A stretch of DNA of 64,000 nt from Edaphobacter sp. (GCF_028283685.1 NZ_JAPWKF010000007.1:620001-684000), one strand, 5' to 3'; shown: positions 7,233 to 14,874, counted from the stretch's first letter. Notes: a model not told the origin generated them from the letters alone. A program made the numbers and translations.

Positions 7233-8021
7233 GTGAAAAAAGAGGCTGTCAAAGAGCCCGCAGAAAAGGCTGCCAACGCAGGCACCCCCCACAGCCAGCT
7301 CACCATGCAGGTCGTCGAGCACGTCCGCGCCCTCATCGCCTCCGGAGAGGTCAAACCAGGTGACCGTCTCCCGCCCGAGCGTGAGCTCGCCCGCGAGCTG
7401 CAGATCTCCCGCTCCAGCCTCCGCGCCGGCATCGGCTTCCTCTCCGCCATGGGTGTGCTCAAGAGCCGCCACGGCGCCGGAACCTTCGTGTCGTCAGGTC
7501 CACCGGCCCTGGACTCCAACTCCCTCTCCGTCCTCGGCGTCCTCCACGGCTTCCTGCCCTGGCAGATGTTCGAAGCCCGTCTCGTCCTCGAGGCCTCCGT
7601 CGCCGCCCTCGCCGCCGAGCGCGCAACCGACGAGCACATCGCCGAGCTCGCCGAAGAGGTCGCCGAGATGTACGCCTCCCTCGACGATCCCCAGGAATAT
7701 CTGATCCACGACGTCCGCTTCCACCGAACCATCGCCCGCGCCGCCGGCAACCCCATCCTCGCCGCGCTGATGGAAACCATCACCGCCAATCTCTACGAGA
7801 ACCGCCAGCACACCGTACACCACTCGCAGGACCTCAAAGAGTCGGCCGAGATGCACCGCGAGATCTTCCGGGCCATCCGTACCCGCAACGGAGCCGCCGC
7901 ACGCCGCACCATGGAGCAGCACCTCAACCTCGCTCGCGTCGCCCAGGACGCTGAAGCCAGCGCCGCTAAAGCCGACGCCGTTGCTGCCCCCGAACCCAGG
8001 ACCCCCGGCGCGCCCTCCTGA
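7233..8021 (+). CDS. FadR-subfamily (FCD) GntR transcriptional regulator
   Basis: The 262-residue protein has an N-terminal winged helix (about residues 25-90), with the GntR signature GDRLPPERELARELQISRSS. The effector-binding FCD domain (about 105-235) follows, with the metal-site Asp in DVRFHRTIA and histidines in RFH, EMHREI and MEQHL. FCD domains usually bind small carboxylates or sugar acids at a metal ion. The start is a GTG, with AAGGAG about a dozen bases upstream. It likely represses the preceding transporter through the dyad at 5619-5633. The C terminus (after 240) is an Ala/Pro-rich tail. The ligand is unknown. Confidence 0.9.
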   Translation: MKKEAVKEPAEKAANAGTPHSQLTMQVVEHVRALIASGEVKPGDRLPPERELARELQISRSSLRAGIGFLSAMGVLKSRHGAGTFVSSGPPALDSNSLSVLGVLHGFLPWQMFEARLVLEASVAALAAERATDEHIAELAEEVAEMYASLDDPQEYLIHDVRFHRTIARAAGNPILAALMETITANLYENRQHTVHHSQDLKESAEMHREIFRAIRTRNGAAARRTMEQHLNLARVAQDAEASAAKADAVAAPEPRTPGAPS

Positions 8022-8029
8022 CCCCACCC

Positions 8030-8047
8030 GTGCGGCCCCGTCCGCAC
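8030..8047 (+). terminator. small hairpin after the FCD regulator
   Basis: GTGCGG (8030-8035) pairs with CCGCAC (8042-8047) around a six-base loop, nine bases after the stop codon. It has no U-tract and is short, so this is a weak call. Confidence 0.3.
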
Positions 8048-8117
8048 ACCGTCCAAAAGCTCCTCGCACCAAACCCGGCACGCCCCGCGCCCCTGATAAA
8101 CTTGGGGCTACTGCCCC

Positions 8118-10589
8118 ATGTCTGAGAAGCCAAGCAAGTATTACCTCACTACGCCGATCTATTACGTCAATGCGCGTCCCCACATCGGCCACGCCTATAC
8201 GACGATCGCAGCCGACGTCATCGCACGCCGCCAGCGCACCCTGCTCGGAGCCGAAAACGTCTGGTTCCTCACCGGTACCGACGAGCACGGCCAGAAGGTG
8301 CAGCGCTCGGCTCAGGCTGCCGGAATTACGCCGCAGCAGTTCACCGACGAGGTCTCCGCCCAGTTCCGCTCCCTCTGGCAGCGCATGGGCATCACCTACG
8401 ACGACTACATCCGCACCACCGAGCCGCGCCACGTCCAGGGCGTCCAGAAGCTCTTCAACGAGCTTTACTCGCGCGGCCACATCTACCTCGACACCTACAC
8501 CGGCCAGTACTCCGTCGGCGAGGAGATGTTCGTCGACGGCCCCCCCGGCACCATCGGCCCCGACGGCAAGCCCACCGAGACCGTCACCGAAGAGAACTTC
8601 TACTTCCGCCTCAGCGCATACCAGGCCCAGCTCATCGACCTCATCGAGTCCGGCGAGTTCTGCGTAGAACCCGAAGCCCGCCGTAACGAAGTCCTCAGCT
8701 TCCTCCGCGGCAACGTCTCTTCGCCAACCGCTAGCTCTTCGCCAACCGGCAACGCCACTTCGGCCCCCACAGAAGGTGTCATCCTGAGCGAAGCGCGAAG
8801 CGCGGAGTCGAAGGACCTGCGGTTCTCCGCCAAAGGCACCCCATACGTCCCCGGTGCGCTCAAGGATCTCTCCATCTCGCGCAGCTCCTTTGACTGGGGT
8901 ATCCCCGTCCCCGAGCCCGCCGCCAGCACCACGCAGAAGAAGCACGTCATCTACGTCTGGCTCGACGCCCTCGCCAACTACATGACCGCCGTAGGCTACG
9001 GCAGCGACCAGCCCGTCGACCTCGCGAAGCTCCAGAAGTTCTGGCCCGCCGACCTGCACCTCGTCGGCAAAGAGATCATCCGCTTCCACTGCGTCTACTG
9101 GCCCGCCTTCCTGCTCGCCGCAGAGCTGCCTCTGCCGAAAAAAGTACAGGCCCACGGCTGGCTCCTCTTCGAGGAGTCCAAGATGTCGAAGTCGCGCGGC
9201 AACATCGTCCGCACCGAGACCATCCTCGACGCCTTCGGCGGCCTTCTGCTTCCCTCCGCAAAGGTGTCATCCCGACCGGAGCGCAACGCTGCGGAGGGAC
9301 CTGCTTCCCCCGACGCCCCACCGGCGCCCACCAAGGCCGAGCAGGACCTCTTCGGCTCCGACGTCCTCCGCTACTTCCTCCTCCGCGAGATCTCCTTCGG
9401 ACAGGACGGCAGCTTCTCCTTCGATGCCCTCGTGCAGCGCTACAACTCCGATCTCGCCAACGGCTACGGCAACCTCGTCAGCCGCACGCTCACCATGATC
9501 GAGAAGAACCTCGACGCCGCGCACCCCGGGCTCACCTCGCCCGCAACCGACGCGCTCGCCGAGATCGCCAACAAGCTCGCAGGCTCCGCCATCGCTCTCA
9601 TCGACTCCGTCGCCGACGACTTCGCCGACCTTCGCTTCACCCGCGTCCTCACCAACGTCGCCGCCTACATCACCGAAGTCGACGGCTTCTTCTCCTTCGG
9701 CACCCCGTGGAAGCTCGCCAAATCCGACGAGCCCAGCGCGAAAGAAGACCTCCGCGCCATCCTCTCCACCACCGCCGAGGCTATCCGCGTCATCACCGCC
9801 GTCCTCTACCCCATCCTTCCCTACTCCACGGCGAAGGTCTGGGAGCAGCTGGGCCTCGGCGACATCGAAGCCGCAGCAAAGTCCGGCGAACTCAACAACC
9901 TTACCTGGGGAGGCCTCAAGCCCGGCACAAAGCTCGGCACTCTCGGCCCCATCTTCCCCCGCGCACCCAAGGAACTCATTCAGCAGATGACAGACGCAGA
10001 GAACCCCACCCCTCCCACCCCCTCCAGGCTCGTCGACGAGAAGATCGGCCACGTCACCCCCGCGCCCGCCGACCCGACGCACCCCGCCGCAGCCCCGCGC
10101 ACCGGCACCCTTCCCGGCGACAATCCCGGCGCCGATGTCGCTGGCTCCTCGGCCTCGGTACCCGACCTGCCCAAGCCTCCCGCTCCGCACACCGAAGCCC
10201 CCGCCTCCGGCCCCTTCGCCGCGGCCTCCGCAGGCTCCGCCACACCCGACACCCCGCAGATCGCCATCGACGACTTCGTCAAGATCGACCTCCGCGTCGC
10301 CAAGGTCCTCGTCGCCGAGCGCATTCCCAAGGCCGACAAACTCCTCCGCATCGAAGTCGACCTCGGCTACGAGAAGCGCCAGATCCTCTCCGGCATCGCC
10401 CAGTGGTACGCCCCCGAAGACCTCATCGGCCGCCGCATCGTCATCGTCGCCAACCTCGCACCCCGCAAGATGCGCGGCCTCGAATCCCACGGCATGCTCC
10501 TCGCAGCCTCACACGGCGAAGACGGTAAGCCCATCCTCGCCACCTTCGCCGATAGCGACGAGATCGAACTCGGCTCCAGGCTTCGCTAA
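8118..10589 (+). CDS. metG: methionyl-tRNA synthetase with two in-frame repeat-derived insertions
   Basis: MetRS charges tRNA-Met in the cytoplasm. The class I signature HIGH is at residues 22-25 and KMSKS near 355-359; after a Pro/Ala-rich linker (about 650-712) the C-terminal Trbp111/EMAP-II tRNA-binding domain spans about 714-823. The protein is 823 residues, long for the family. Two stretches look foreign: about residues 200-248, between FLRGNV and LKDLSISRSSFDWGIP, and about 377-409, between TILDAFGG and GSDVLRYFLLREI. Each contains a copy of the dispersed GTCAT repeat read in frame, and both flanking segments remain well conserved. The zinc-knuckle cysteines (CxxC) are absent after YTGQYS. 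GGGG upstream may serve as ribosome binding site. Confidence 0.95.
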   Translation: MSEKPSKYYLTTPIYYVNARPHIGHAYTTIAADVIARRQRTLLGAENVWFLTGTDEHGQKVQRSAQAAGITPQQFTDEVSAQFRSLWQRMGITYDDYIRTTEPRHVQGVQKLFNELYSRGHIYLDTYTGQYSVGEEMFVDGPPGTIGPDGKPTETVTEENFYFRLSAYQAQLIDLIESGEFCVEPEARRNEVLSFLRGNVSSPTASSSPTGNATSAPTEGVILSEARSAESKDLRFSAKGTPYVPGALKDLSISRSSFDWGIPVPEPAASTTQKKHVIYVWLDALANYMTAVGYGSDQPVDLAKLQKFWPADLHLVGKEIIRFHCVYWPAFLLAAELPLPKKVQAHGWLLFEESKMSKSRGNIVRTETILDAFGGLLLPSAKVSSRPERNAAEGPASPDAPPAPTKAEQDLFGSDVLRYFLLREISFGQDGSFSFDALVQRYNSDLANGYGNLVSRTLTMIEKNLDAAHPGLTSPATDALAEIANKLAGSAIALIDSVADDFADLRFTRVLTNVAAYITEVDGFFSFGTPWKLAKSDEPSAKEDLRAILSTTAEAIRVITAVLYPILPYSTAKVWEQLGLGDIEAAAKSGELNNLTWGGLKPGTKLGTLGPIFPRAPKELIQQMTDAENPTPPTPSRLVDEKIGHVTPAPADPTHPAAAPRTGTLPGDNPGADVAGSSASVPDLPKPPAPHTEAPASGPFAAASAGSATPDTPQIAIDDFVKIDLRVAKVLVAERIPKADKLLRIEVDLGYEKRQILSGIAQWYAPEDLIGRRIVIVANLAPRKMRGLESHGMLLAASHGEDGKPILATFADSDEIELGSRLR
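8717..8748 (+). repeat. 14-bp direct repeat, period 18, within metG
   Basis: CTCTTCGCCAACCG occurs at 8717-8730 and 8735-8748. The 18-base period keeps the reading frame and yields a duplicated Ser-Ser-Pro-Thr stretch at the left edge of the first metG insertion. Confidence 0.85.
8776..8828 (+). repeat. dispersed GTCAT-type repeat, copy B, inside metG
   Basis: The copy begins GTGTCATCCTGAGCGAAGCG and ends near GACCTGCGGTTCTCC. It is translated in frame as part of metG (EGVILSEARSAESKDLRFS) with no stop codon. Confidence 0.8.
9264..9311 (+). repeat. dispersed GTCAT-type repeat, copy C, inside metG
   Basis: The copy begins GTGTCATCCCGACCGGAGCG and runs to GGACCTGCTTCCCCC. It is translated in frame (KVSSRPERNAAEGPASP) between the KMSKS region and the conserved GSDVLRYFLLREI. 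Confidence 0.8.
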
Positions 10590-10596
10590 AGACAAA

Positions 10597-10624
10597 GGCG
10601 GTCACCGCATAAGCAGTGACCGCC
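10597..10624. terminator. hairpin between convergent metG and arsR
   Basis: GGCGGTCAC (10597-10605) pairs perfectly with GTGACCGCC (10616-10624). On the minus strand it is followed by TTTGTCTTT, so it could stop transcription from the arsR side and, less strongly, from metG. Confidence 0.6.
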
Positions 10625-10654
10625 ACATCGCTTTTAGAAACCCCACCACAAAAA

Positions 10655-10687
10655 GTTGTCATTCCGAGCGAAGCGAGGAACCCCCGC
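10655..10687 (+). repeat. dispersed GTCAT-type repeat, short copy D
   Basis: The copy GTTGTCATTCCGAGCGAAGC continues as GAGGAACCCCCGC. It is shorter than the other copies, with the internal arm missing, and lies between metG and arsR. Confidence 0.65.
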
Positions 10688-10721
10688 ATTCACTCGCGCA
10701 GCCACTGATCCGCAGGACGCC

Positions 10722-11024
10722 TTACCCCTTCAGCACAGCCTTCAAAAGCCCCGGAAATCTCTTCTCCAGGTCCTCGCTTCGCAGCGTATTCAGCAGCGTC
10801 TTGCCATCCTTCCGCGTCGACACCACGCCGGACTCCCGCAGCACCCTGAAGTGATGCGACAGCGAAGACTTCGGCCTGTCCACCTCAAACACGCCGCACG
10901 CCTGCTCTCCCTTCGCCGCAAGCTGCCTTACGATCCCCAAACGAATCTCATCACTCAGCGCATAGAGCACCGCTGTCATCAGCATCTCCTTGCGCGATGG
11001 CTCTTTGGGCAGAAAGATCGGCAC
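10722..11024 (-). CDS. ArsR-family winged-helix repressor
   Basis: This 100-residue protein is one ArsR/SmtB winged helix: LYALSDEIRLGIVRQLA (about residues 20-36), an ACGVFEVDRPKSSLSHHFRVLRESGVV recognition region (about 43-69) and a beta-wing RKDGKTLLN. Such repressors bind dyads in the promoters they control. A cysteine before the recognition helix might sense metal or redox state, but no full metal site is visible. I chose the GTG at 11024 (GAGG four bases upstream), because the family's N-terminal helix lies upstream of the internal ATG codons at 10985 and 10979; the latter has AAGGAG at good spacing and remains possible. It is divergent from an oxidoreductase across a clear operator. 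Confidence 0.88.
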   Translation of the reverse strand: MPIFLPKEPSRKEMLMTAVLYALSDEIRLGIVRQLAAKGEQACGVFEVDRPKSSLSHHFRVLRESGVVSTRKDGKTLLNTLRSEDLEKRFPGLLKAVLKG

Positions 11025-11067
11025 TTTTCCTCAACCTCGCATTTGACAAAGCTCCTGCGCTTCGTCA

Positions 11068-11107
11068 ATAGTTCGACTGTACCATAGTTCGATTTTATTC
11101 GAACTAT
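11068..11107. promoter_or_regulatory. ArsR-type operator between divergent arsR and oxidoreductase genes
   Basis: ATAGTTCGA (11084-11092) and TCGAACTAT (11099-11107) form a perfect nine-base inverted repeat around TTTTAT. A third identical half-site ATAGTTCGA lies at 11068-11076, exactly 16 bases before the first. The dyad covers the promoter region of both genes, so the ArsR protein likely represses both. Confidence 0.8.
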
Positions 11108-11126
11108 ACCAAGGAGATGGATCACG

Positions 11127-12137
11127 ATGAAAGCATGGCAGCTCACAGCCTTCGGCCGCGAAAACCTCAAGCTCAACGACATCCCTCAGCCCACACCCGG
11201 CCCCGGTGAAGCCCTCGTCCGCATCTCCGCCGTCTCGCTCAACTACCGCGACAAGCTCATCTACGACGGCAACTACAACCCGCACCTTGAGTTCCCCATC
11301 ACCCAGGTCGCCGACGCCGTAGGCGAGGTCGTTGCCGTCGGCCCCAACACCACCCGCGTCAAGCCCGGCGACCGCGTCGTCACCAGCTACTGCACCCGCT
11401 GGATCGACGGCGAGCCCTCGGCAAAGGAGACGCTCTACTCCCTCGGCAACATCATCCCCGGCGCCCTCGCCGAGTACCTCGTCCTCACCGAGAACGCCCT
11501 CGCCGTCGCGCCCGCCTACCTCACCGACGAAGAAGCGGCCGCGCTTCCCTGCGCCGGTCTCACCGCCTGGTACTCGCTCGTCGAAAAGGGTGACGTCAAA
11601 TCCGGCGACACCGTCCTCGTCCAGGGCACCGGCGGCGTCTCGCTCTTCGGCCTGCAGATCGCCGCAGCCCTTGGCGCTACCGTCATCGCCACATCCTCCA
11701 GCGATGACAAGCTCGCCCGCGCCAAGTCCCTCGGAGCCACCCACACCATCAACTACAAGAAGACCCCCGACTGGGAGAACGAAGCCCTCGCCCTCACCAA
11801 CAAGCGCGGCGTCGATCACATCCTCGAGGTCGTCGGCGGCTCCAACCTCGCCCGCTCCATCAAGGCCATCCGCCCCGAAGGCCAGATCTCCATCATCGGC
11901 ATCATCGACGGCTTCGACGCAACCATTCCGCTCTTCGGCGTCATTCAGAAACACGCCGTCATCCGCGGCATCTCCGTAGGCCCGCTACGCGCCCTCGAAC
12001 GCATGCTGGCAAAGTTCGACGAGCTAAAGCTGCGCCCCGTCATCGACTCCGTGCACAGCTTCAACGACGCCCCCAAGGCCTTCGACCGCCTCGAACAAGG
12101 CGGCTTCGGCAAGATCGTCATCCGCGTTAGAGACTGA
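11127..12137 (+). CDS. medium-chain NAD(P)-dependent oxidoreductase, quinone oxidoreductase-like
   Basis: The 336-residue protein belongs to the medium-chain dehydrogenase/reductase superfamily. The GroES-like domain covers about residues 1-130, and the Rossmann domain has VQGTGGVSLFGLQIA near 165-180. The position where zinc alcohol dehydrogenases carry a catalytic cysteine reads SLNYRDKLIYDG, so a catalytic zinc is unlikely and a quinone- or enone-reductase activity is more probable. AAGGAG lies ten bases before the ATG. It is divergent from the ArsR repressor across a shared operator and is probably induced when that repressor releases DNA, for example by reactive small molecules. The substrate is unknown. 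Confidence 0.87.
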   Translation: MKAWQLTAFGRENLKLNDIPQPTPGPGEALVRISAVSLNYRDKLIYDGNYNPHLEFPITQVADAVGEVVAVGPNTTRVKPGDRVVTSYCTRWIDGEPSAKETLYSLGNIIPGALAEYLVLTENALAVAPAYLTDEEAAALPCAGLTAWYSLVEKGDVKSGDTVLVQGTGGVSLFGLQIAAALGATVIATSSSDDKLARAKSLGATHTINYKKTPDWENEALALTNKRGVDHILEVVGGSNLARSIKAIRPEGQISIIGIIDGFDATIPLFGVIQKHAVIRGISVGPLRALERMLAKFDELKLRPVIDSVHSFNDAPKAFDRLEQGGFGKIVIRVRD

Positions 12138-12179
12138 CACGCCCGTATCCTGCAAGCACAGCCACCACACAACTCAAAA

Positions 12180-12201
12180 GGGCACGGCCTAAGCCGTGCC
12201 C
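12180..12201 (-). terminator. perfect hairpin, likely terminator
   Basis: GGGCACGGC (12180-12188) and GCCGTGCCC (12193-12201) form a nine-base stem with a four-base loop. On the minus strand it is followed by TTTTGAGTT; on the plus strand it lies 42 bases after the oxidoreductase stop codon without a U-tract. Confidence 0.55.
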
Positions 12202-12208
12202 TCACCAA

Positions 12209-12274
12209 CCGCGGCTAACACCAAACCCGTGGCCAACACCAACCTGCGGCTGACACCAACCCGCGGCCAACACC
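12209..12274. repeat. degenerate 17-bp tandem repeat, four units
   Basis: Four units of the type CCGCGGCTAACACCAA follow one another at 12209, 12225, 12243 and 12260, differing at a few positions (GTGGCCAACACCAA, TGCGGCTGACACCAA, CGCGGCCAACACC). The array lies directly after the hairpin at 12180. Confidence 0.75.
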
Positions 12275-12371
12275 TCGTCAGTCTGTACGCGCTGCCGTCC
12301 CCTACACCCACCCTGCCTGTACATCCTGCAATCCCCTGCAACCTGCTGTATACCTGCCATCCCCCTACAAC

Positions 12372-12430
12372 CTGTCATTTCGACCGGAGCGGCGCAGCCG
12401 CGCAGTGGAGAAACCCGCTTTTCAACCCCA
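12372..12430 (+). repeat. dispersed GTCAT-type repeat, copy E
   Basis: The copy begins CTGTCATTTCGACCGGAGCG, contains an inner GCGGC/GCCGC stem and ends GAAACCCGCTTTTCAACC. It is the closest relative of copy F. Confidence 0.8.
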
Positions 12431-12526
12431 ACCACATCCCGGCCACCCCACTTCATTTGTCGGTGCCACAGTTTTGTTGTCATTCCACACCGCACCGGAG
12501 ACTCAACCCTCAACGCTCACAAACGC

Positions 12527-12985
12527 TTATCCCTCAGCCCGCCCAATGGCGATCACAAAGTAATTCGCGTCCACCGTACCCACATTCTTCAACCCATGCA
12601 TCACATTCGACGCGTTGAAGATCACCCCTCCGGGCCCCAGCCTGCTCTTGGTGCCGTTGCTGTCCACCTCCACCTCGCCCTCGCGGATAAACAGAAACTC
12701 CGAGTGACGATGCTTATGCGGAGGATGCGGCATCTGGCCCGGAGGCAGCGTCGTCTCATGCACCTCCACCGGCTCACCCGTCGCCACCACGCCCTGCACC
12801 ACCGCGCGGCTCGCGCCACCGTTCGAACTCTTCTTCACCGGCAGCGAATCGAAGGTCCAGCTCTTCGACTGCGCAAGAACATCATTCGACCGCGCCTGGC
12901 CCACCGCCTCCGGCACAGACCCCGCCCCCACCGCAGCCAACGCAGAGAGAGCCACACAAAGCTCACGACGACTCATATCTTTCAT
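12527..12985 (-). CDS. exported cupin-domain protein
   Basis: The protein (152 residues from the ATG at 12985) has an N-terminal signal with a twin arginine (MSRRELCVALSALAAVGAG), suggesting Tat export, and ends with one cupin_2 barrel. The metal-site motif is HPPHKHRHSEFLFIREG near residues 75-90, and the second cupin motif shows NVMHGLKNVG near 130. Such small cupins bind a metal and may act as isomerases, dioxygenases or binding proteins; the reaction is unknown. AGGA lies eight bases before the chosen ATG; two in-frame starts further upstream are possible. A second Tat-type cupin is encoded at 31271, but the two share only the fold. Confidence 0.75.
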   Translation of the reverse strand: MKDMSRRELCVALSALAAVGAGSVPEAVGQARSNDVLAQSKSWTFDSLPVKKSSNGGASRAVVQGVVATGEPVEVHETTLPPGQMPHPPHKHRHSEFLFIREGEVEVDSNGTKSRLGPGGVIFNASNVMHGLKNVGTVDANYFVIAIGRAEG

Positions 12986-13456
12986 GGCCGCCATCCTACC
13001 CACCCGACCAACAGCCTGTCACCACATCAGACCCTAACGCCGGGAAAATCTGCCATCGGACACTCTTTGACGGCACGCAGCAAATCACCCTGGCATATCT
13101 GCCATCTCGCCAATCCGTACAGCGGATATAACGTGCAGCCAAAGAACTCTGTCATCTCGACCGAAGCGGCAAAGCCGCGCAGTGGAGAGACCCGCTTCTC
13201 AACCTCCACCTAGTCCCAGCGCAAACTTCCCTCCGGCCGGCTCCACAAACGCTGTCAACCCCCATCACCCCCTAACCCAAACTCCATCAATAGCATCCAT
13301 CTGCCGATTCACCCCTCCGCATCCGCTAAACTAAGACTGGAGCCAAACGGGCCAACGCTCAGCCAGCGGCCATGCAACTTTGGTAACCGCGCCAATAAAG
13401 TACATCGTTTGAAGACTTTGCATAAAAACGACCCCGGGGAGAGGGGGTAGCCACAC
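12986..13456. other. gene-free region between cupin and tatD
   Basis: These 471 bases separate divergent genes and should hold both promoters. The only structured element I can support is dispersed repeat copy F at 13149-13206. A strong ribosome binding site GGGGAGAGGGGG precedes tatD. No gene or RNA is recognised. Confidence 0.55.
13149..13206 (+). repeat. dispersed GTCAT-type repeat, copy F
   Basis: The copy begins CTGTCATCTCGACCGAAGCG, contains an inner GCGGC AAA GCCGC stem and ends GAGACCCGCTTCTCAACC. It matches copies A and E closely and is intergenic. Confidence 0.85.
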
Positions 13457-14332
13457 ATGCTGATCGACTCGCACGCGCACCTCGACTTCTACACCACGCA
13501 TCCAGCCGAACGCGACGAGATCCTTGCCTCCGCCTGGGACGCAGGCGTGCGCACCATCCTCGCCATCGGCATCGGCGAAGGCCCCTCCGAGATGCACAAG
13601 GCGCTCGACCTCGCCACCTCCGTCGCGGCAGACACCCAGCCCCGCAACACTCCCGTCGTCTGGGCCACCGCAGGCATTCACCCCGAGCAGGCGCACAACG
13701 CCACCCCCGAGGCCCTCGCCGAGCTCACCCGCCTCGCCTCACACGACCGCTGCATCGCCGTCGGCGAGATCGGCCTCGACTACTACCACCTCGAAAACCC
13801 GGATATCCCCACTCAAAAAGCCGCCTTCATCGCCCAGATGGAGATCGCCATCGCGGTGAAGAAACCCATCGCCATCCACTGCCGCACCTCCGAGCTGGCC
13901 ACCCCCAAGGCGAAGGAACGATATGGTCCAGCCGACGCTGCCGCCGACACCTACAGCCTCATCGCCGAACACTTCCGGCCCAGCGGCCTGCCCGGCATCA
14001 TGCACTGCTTCTCCGGCAACGTCGACGACGCCCGCCACGCCTTGGACCTTGGCTTCTATCTCTCCTTCGCCGGAAATCTCACCTATCCCAGGGCGCAGAA
14101 CATCCGCGACGCCGCCCTCTTCGCGCCCGCCGACCGCATCCTCGTCGAGACCGACGCACCCTTTCTCGCGCCCGTTCCACTCCGCGGACAGCGCAATCAA
14201 CCCGCCTACGTCGCGCATACCGCCGCGGCTTTGGCCCAGCTGCGCGGCATCCCTGCCGAACAGCTCGCATCTATTACAACGGAGAACTTTTACCGGCTCT
14301 TTCCCGTCACGCGTCCCGTAGTGGAAGCCTGA
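13457..14332 (+). CDS. tatD: TatD-family metal-dependent deoxyribonuclease
   Basis: TatD proteins are cytoplasmic TIM-barrel metallohydrolases with 3'-5' DNase activity linked to DNA repair. In this 291-residue protein the metal ligands are visible in order: SHAHLD at residues 4-9, GEIGLDYY near 105, IHCR near 140, MHCFSG near 183 and ETDAPFLAP near 231. The segment LRGQRNQP is also typical. A purine-rich GGGGAGAGGGGG lies upstream of the ATG. yajQ follows 41 bases downstream on the same strand and may be co-transcribed. Length is slightly above average because of an insertion near residues 155-170 around the sequence AKERYGPADAAADT. Confidence 0.92.
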   Translation: MLIDSHAHLDFYTTHPAERDEILASAWDAGVRTILAIGIGEGPSEMHKALDLATSVAADTQPRNTPVVWATAGIHPEQAHNATPEALAELTRLASHDRCIAVGEIGLDYYHLENPDIPTQKAAFIAQMEIAIAVKKPIAIHCRTSELATPKAKERYGPADAAADTYSLIAEHFRPSGLPGIMHCFSGNVDDARHALDLGFYLSFAGNLTYPRAQNIRDAALFAPADRILVETDAPFLAPVPLRGQRNQPAYVAHTAAALAQLRGIPAEQLASITTENFYRLFPVTRPVVEA

Positions 14333-14373
14333 CATAATAGAAACCGGAATTTTTTAGCGAAGGATTGGAAGAC

Positions 14374-14874
14374 ATGGCATCAGATAACAGCTTCGACGTC
14401 GTCAGCAAAGTTGAGATTCAGGAAGTCAAGAACGCCATCGACCAGGCGTCGAAAGAGGTCGGTTCGCGCTTCGACCTCAAGAACTCCAAGTCCACCATCG
14501 AGCTCCAGGGGCAGGACACCATCCAGCTCGCCTCACAGGACGAGTACACCCTCAAGGCCATCATCGAGATCCTCTCGCAGAAGCTGGTCAAGCGCGGCGT
14601 CTCGCTCAAGAATCTCGAGTACGAGAAGATCGAGCCCGCAGCCGGCACCTCCGTGCGCCAGAAGATCAAGCTCGTGCAGGGCATCCCTTCCGACAAGGCG
14701 AAGCTGGTGGTCGCGATGATTAAAGACTCCAAGCTCAAGGCGCAGGCCAGCATCCAGGGCGATACCGTTCGTGTCGTATCAAAGGACCGCGACATCCTGC
14801 AGCAGGTGATGGGCAAGCTACGCGCCGGTGACTTCGGTGTCGAGCTGCAGTTCACCAACTTCCGCTCCAACTAA
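14374..14874 (+). CDS. yajQ: YajQ-family nucleotide-binding protein
   Basis: YajQ proteins have two ferredoxin-like folds and bind nucleotides; a homologue in Xanthomonas binds cyclic di-GMP and controls transcription. The product (166 residues, normal length) begins MASDNSFDVVSKVEIQEVKN, the family hallmark, and continues with RFDLKNSKSTIEL, VKRGVSLKNLEY, KIKLVQGIPSDKAK and a C-terminal LRAGDFGVELQFTNFR. I chose the ATG at 14374, with AAGGA nine bases upstream, rather than the in-frame TTG at 14365. It follows tatD closely and ends at a strong hairpin. Whether this bacterium's protein senses cyclic di-GMP is unknown. Confidence 0.93.
   Translation: MASDNSFDVVSKVEIQEVKNAIDQASKEVGSRFDLKNSKSTIELQGQDTIQLASQDEYTLKAIIEILSQKLVKRGVSLKNLEYEKIEPAAGTSVRQKIKLVQGIPSDKAKLVVAMIKDSKLKAQASIQGDTVRVVSKDRDILQQVMGKLRAGDFGVELQFTNFRSN

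Larger units (their letters stand above)
12138..12526. other. gene-free region between oxidoreductase and cupin genes
   Basis: These 389 bases between convergent genes contain a perfect hairpin at 12180, a fourfold 17-bp degenerate tandem repeat at 12209 and dispersed repeat copy E at 12372. A TTGTTGTCATTCC stretch near 12480 may be the remnant of another copy. I see no gene. Confidence 0.6.

Noticed and set aside
7494-9155. 553-codon reverse-strand frame over the GntR regulator and metG
   Set aside because: It spans two recognised genes on the other strand and shows no domain; it is a high-GC shadow.
12475-12515. possible seventh GTCAT repeat (TTGTTGTCATTCC...)
   Set aside because: Only the first bases match; the GACCGnAGCG core is missing, so it is at most a decayed copy.
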